From Saprospiraceae bacterium (GTDB taxonomy: Bacteria > Bacteroidota > Bacteroidia > Chitinophagales > Saprospiraceae): a DNA stretch of 64,000 nucleotides. The notes beneath the pieces were generated by a model, which was not told the DNA's origin, made no database searches, and saw only the letters and a list, made by a program, of their open reading frames with translations. The first letter of the stretch is position 1, and each line of letters starts with the position of its first letter. The stretch lies in the NCBI GenBank assembly GCA_016717105.1, contig JADKGF010000011.1, positions 1 through 64,000 of the forward strand, in the 5' to 3' direction. Made by a program: the position numbers and the translations under genes. Positions 61,356-64,000 of the stretch are shown in pieces.

Positions 61356-61810
61356 GACTAGATATTAATGAGGTAAGCGATCTCGCAAGCCATCCATAAG
61401 TCCATGTTCCAAATAAAGCACTTAAATGGTAATAAGGACAACGCTAGCACCTGATCCAATCTGAGCGAAAAGCGGTCCTGGACATGCACCAGTTATGCCC
61501 AACCCATACCAAATAGTAGGCCACCATAAATAATTCCTTTATTAAATGGCTTGTTTACTATCACGATTGGTTCGCCATAGATGGTTTTGATTTGAAATCT
61601 TCGTATCATCCAAACTGATAATGCACCTACCATGATGGCACTGCCTATGATGCCGTACATATGGAATGATTGAAGTCTAAACATTTCTTGGATTCTAAAC
61701 CATGATACTATTTCGGCTTTGACAAAAACTATCCCAAAAATAATTCCTATTAATAGGTACTTGATATTGTAATACCAAGGATGACTTAGCTGGCTTTCAT
61801 TAACACACAT
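61339..61810 (-). CDS. DUF6691/PmpB-like half of a YeeE/YedE sulfur transporter, two frameshifts
   Basis: About 157 residues from ATG 61810. 'YLLIGIIFGIVFVKAEIVSW' and 'FRIQEMFRLQSFHMYGIIGS' are characteristic of the family. Shifts near 61490 and 61395 continue to 'LGITGACPGPLFAQIGSGAS' and 'LSALFGTWTYGWLA'; the 'ACPGP' Cys is the expected thiosulfate/sulfide relay site. Four membrane helices. It pairs with the YeeE-like gene 74 bp upstream to make a full transporter, and overlaps the tsdA start. Role: import of sulfur compounds, probably thiosulfate. Confidence 0.75.
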
Positions 61811-61884
61811 GGCATCCAACTCTCTTTTTGCAGATCTTTTTGATTTTGATTTGACATGATAATAATTGAAGATGTTATGGTTAA

Positions 61885-62451
61885 TTAATGTGAAAGTATA
61901 AAAGGCAAAACCCAATTTGCGGTAAAGAAACCACCGATCATGAAACATATCGTAGCTAGCAATGATGCCCAGTTCATGGCAGAAATACCCATGATCGAAT
62001 GTCCACTCGTACATCCACCTGCATATCTTGTCCCGAATCCGACTAAAAATCCACCTATTACTAAAACAATAAAGCCTTTAAAAGTGAAAACTGATGCCCA
62101 ATTTACTATATCCGTTGGAATAAGCGCATTAGAATAATCTTGGATACCATACGTCTGCAATTCGGCTTTTAATGACTGCGACACTATAATATCTGATTGG
62201 TTATGAAAGTAGTATGCGGCTAAAAAACCACCTATCATTATACCTAAGACAAAAAATAGATTCCAGATTTCTTTTTTCCAATCATATTTGAAATATTCGA
62301 TATTTGCTGGGATACATGCAGCACAAACATGTCTAAGCGAAGATGAGATTCCGAAGTTTTTATTTCCTAAAATGAGCAATGCGGGTACAGTAAGTCCAAT
62401 AAGTGGACCAGCTATATACCAAGGCCAAGGTTGCTGTAAGAATTGAAGCAT
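61885..62451 (-). CDS. YeeE/YedE-family sulfur transporter half (PmpA/TsuA-like)
   Basis: 188 residues, five membrane helices. 'SLRHVCAACIPANIEYFKYD' and 'FGTRYAGGCTSGHSIMGISA' carry conserved cysteines of this family; the 'GGCTSGH' motif is diagnostic. It is short like PmpA and depends on the next gene for the second half. YeeE of other bacteria imports thiosulfate. First gene after the tandem repeat block, leading the sulfur operon tsdA-soxB-dsrE-porin. Confidence 0.85.
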   Translation of the reverse strand: MLQFLQQPWPWYIAGPLIGLTVPALLILGNKNFGISSSLRHVCAACIPANIEYFKYDWKKEIWNLFFVLGIMIGGFLAAYYFHNQSDIIVSQSLKAELQTYGIQDYSNALIPTDIVNWASVFTFKGFIVLVIGGFLVGFGTRYAGGCTSGHSIMGISAMNWASLLATICFMIGGFFTANWVLPFILSH

Positions 62452-62481
62452 TGAATTACTGTTGGTTTGATTTTGAAAATT

Positions 62482-62812
62482 TTATTTTACCACTAAGGTG
62501 CACTAAGGGTTCACTAAGATACACTAATTTTACCACTAAGATGCACTTAGGATTCACTAAGGATACACTAAGGGTACATTTTTGACCACTATGGAACACT
62601 AAGGATACACAAAGATATACAAAGAACACTTTTTTACCACTAAGATGCACTAAGGATACACTGAGATACACTAAGGGGATATTTTTACCACTAAGGTGCA
62701 CTAAGGATACACTGAGATACACTAAGGGGATATTTTTACCACTAAGGTGCACTAAGGATACCACTAAGAACACACTTAAAGAATTAACTAAGATACACTA
62801 AGGGAATATTTT
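62482..62812. repeat. Degenerate 51-52-bp tandem repeat
   Basis: About six units, each opening with 'TTTTTACCACTAAGGTGCAC' and continuing with variations of 'TAAGGATACACTGAGATACA' and 'CTAAGGGGATA'. Units start near 62482, 62531, 62583, 62634, 62686 and 62737; the last three are nearly identical. Inside each unit the heptamer CACTAAG recurs several times. It lies between the rhodanese gene and the YeeE-like gene, so inside or just before the operon. No unique spacers, so not CRISPR. A minus-strand frame through it only reads the repeats. Confidence 0.85.
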
Positions 62813-62878
62813 TATTATCACTTAAGAGAACTAAGCACATTATTATTTAGAAAGCTTTTGTCATTCTACAAAGTATTC

Positions 62879-63193
62879 TTAACCAGTGTATTGTGCTACA
62901 TTTTCCCATGGGCCTGCATCTACCACATTTTCAAAGCCATTTGATTTTAATATAGATTTGGCTTGGCTACTTCTATTTCCACTTCTGCAGAAAACAACAA
63001 TATCTTTTTTGCCTTTGAATTTATCCAAACTGCTGCCGATTCTATCTAATGGTATATTTACAGCACCTTTTGGGTGTGCTTGGGCAAACTCTCCAGGTGT
63101 GCGAACATCTACTAGGAATGGCTTTTTTGATAGCACTTCAGATAAGTCAGGAGCAGGTGTAGAAGCAAATAAGGATTTTAGAAATGCAAACAT
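62879..63193 (-). CDS. Rhodanese-like single-domain sulfurtransferase
   Basis: 104 residues, intact. Rhodanese motifs are 'FLVDVRTPGEFAQAHPKGAV', 'IPLDRIGSSLDKF' and the active loop 'VVFCRSGNRSSQAKSILK' with persulfide Cys. The N-terminal ~15 residues are mildly hydrophobic but not a clear signal. It probably accepts or donates sulfane sulfur in the thiosulfate locus. It is divergent from the SulP gene, with a 247-bp gap between starts, and 427 bp from the YeeE-like gene across the tandem repeat. Confidence 0.9.
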   Translation of the reverse strand: MFAFLKSLFASTPAPDLSEVLSKKPFLVDVRTPGEFAQAHPKGAVNIPLDRIGSSLDKFKGKKDIVVFCRSGNRSSQAKSILKSNGFENVVDAGPWENVAQYTG

Positions 63194-63388
63194 GTTGTGA
63201 AATTTAATTGTTTATTTTGCAAAGGTACATTCATATTATAAAATTAAAGTAACACAAGTTACAAGAAGTTTGAATTCGAATATTTATAAAGTGCACTGTT
63301 TTACAATCTTGAGGCCATTACCTGTTTGACCTTTATTAAACAAAGTAAAGTGTAACAATTGTTGCTTACCATTGGTAACGAAATTTAT

Positions 63389-63396
63389 TATCTTTG
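63389..63396 (+). promoter_or_regulatory. -7-like promoter box of the SulP gene
   Basis: TATCTTTG, followed by CAC, 44 bp before the SulP ATG in the divergent 63194-63440 gap. No good TTTG lies 19-21 bp upstream, so only the -7 element is supported. Confidence 0.5.
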
Positions 63397-63440
63397 CACA
63401 GTAATTCCCAAAGGTCACTCAAGTATCTCAACATCATAAT

Positions 63441-64000
63441 ATGAATCTATTTCCTGCCATCGATTGGATCAAAAATTATAAACGAGAATGGTTGAGTGGT
63501 GATGTTTCAGCTAGATTGACGGTCAGTGTGATGCTCATCCACTCAAAGGTATGGCTTATTCGATGTTGGCTGGTCTTCCACCTATTCATGGGTTATATGC
63601 CGTGACTATCCCACTGATTATCTATGCATTGATGGGAACATCGAGACAGCTAGCTGTTGGTCCAGTTGCAATGGTTAGTTTGTTGATATCTAGTGGTATC
63701 GGTACATTGGCAACCCAAGGCAGCGAACAATATATTGGTCTCGCGATTTTGCTAGCATTTATGGTAGGTATTTTCCAATTGTCAATGGGTATTTTCAGAT
63801 TGGGCTTTTTGGTCAATTTTCTTTCACATCCAGTCATTGCAGGTTTCACGTCAGCTGCAGCCATTATCGATGGCCATAGCCAATTTAAACACCTACTTGG
63901 CATCAAAGTCAATGGCGAAAAGTTTTTGGAAATAGGCCATCAAATTGTAACTCAATTGGGGCAAATTCATGTGCTTTCTTTGGTGATAGGATTGGTAGCC
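63441..64000 (+). CDS. SulP-family inorganic anion transporter, 3' cut by window edge, one frameshift
   Basis: 186 residues visible. The start 'NLFPAIDWIKNYKREWLSGD' and 'VSARLTV' lead to a shift near 63540. Then come 'GMAYSMLAGLPPIHGLYAVT' and 'ALMGTSRQLAVGPVAMVSLL', the signature of the SulP membrane domain, then 'GFTSAAAIIDGHSQFKHLLG'. It would exchange or symport sulfate or bicarbonate. Placed divergently from the sulfur operon, it may export the sulfate made there or import sulfate; direction unknown. The STAS domain would lie beyond the edge. Confidence 0.85.

Noticed and set aside
62456..62773. Minus-strand open frame of 105 codons with repeated 'VSLVHLSGKNIPLVYL'
   Set aside because: It only reads through the 51-52-bp tandem repeat; composition and lack of any domain argue against a protein.
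62482..62812. CRISPR-like appearance
   Set aside because: Repeats are contiguous and degenerate with no unique spacers, and no cas gene is in the window.

Overview
The window looks like a chromosome segment from a Bacteroidota bacterium, most likely of the Saprospiria/Saprospiraceae type. The evidence is low G+C, promoters of the form TTTG-N19-TAnnTTTG, six secreted proteins ending in a type IX secretion (T9SS) sorting domain (core 'FPNP'), S46 and M28 peptidases, BatD, a CotH/lamin-tail protein, a PNGase F-like enzyme and a long-form urocanate hydratase. The species cannot be named from sequence alone. About 20 genes are interrupted by 1-nt frameshifts, including housekeeping lpdA, while their flanking frames stay clean. 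This fits residual indel error in a long-read or metagenome assembly better than gene decay. Interrupted genes are given here as one reconstructed locus, with approximate shift points.

Layout. 1-7.1 kb is accessory: a HigB/HigA toxin-antitoxin pair; a DUF3500 secreted protein with a HupE-like membrane protein, bracketed by two ~535-bp noncoding direct repeats; and a PHP-domain/ABC-type ATPase with a small overlapping partner, a possible defence module. 7.2-9.4 kb (minus) carries a heptose-phosphate-type GHMP kinase and a glycosyltransferase for surface polysaccharide. 9.4-24.4 kb is mostly core: guaB, a PSP1/RicT protein, lpdA, two BatD-type genes, an OmpA-family protein, tRNA-Leu(UAG), tig-clpP-clpX, a DUF547 protein and msrA. 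24.4-26.6 kb (minus) is a compact overlapping operon of DinB-like, NRDE/TANGO2 and two uncharacterised genes. 26.9-29.7 kb has an FAD/NAD oxidoreductase followed by a membrane polyferredoxin.

30-52 kb is rich in exported proteins: a T9SS cargo protein of unknown function, CotH, PNGase F-like, M28 and S46 peptidases, endonuclease I, a beta-lactamase-like hydrolase and a TolB-like propeller lipoprotein. Between them lie PAP2, paaD, a damaged paaG-like gene, flavin reductase, a metallo-beta-lactamase-fold protein and a Spy-like small protein. 52.3-56.3 kb has hutU and a remarkable 23-residue-repeat protein ending in a peptidoglycan-binding domain.

56.7-64 kb is the most striking region, a sulfur locus. 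The minus strand runs rhodanese, YeeE/YedE transporter, DUF6691 (PmpB-like) half-transporter, TsdA-like dihaem cytochrome, Tat-exported SoxB-like metallophosphoesterase, exported DsrE protein and an OprD-like porin. A SulP anion transporter diverges on the plus strand and runs off the edge. Together they suggest uptake and periplasmic oxidation or handling of thiosulfate, without any other Sox component in view.
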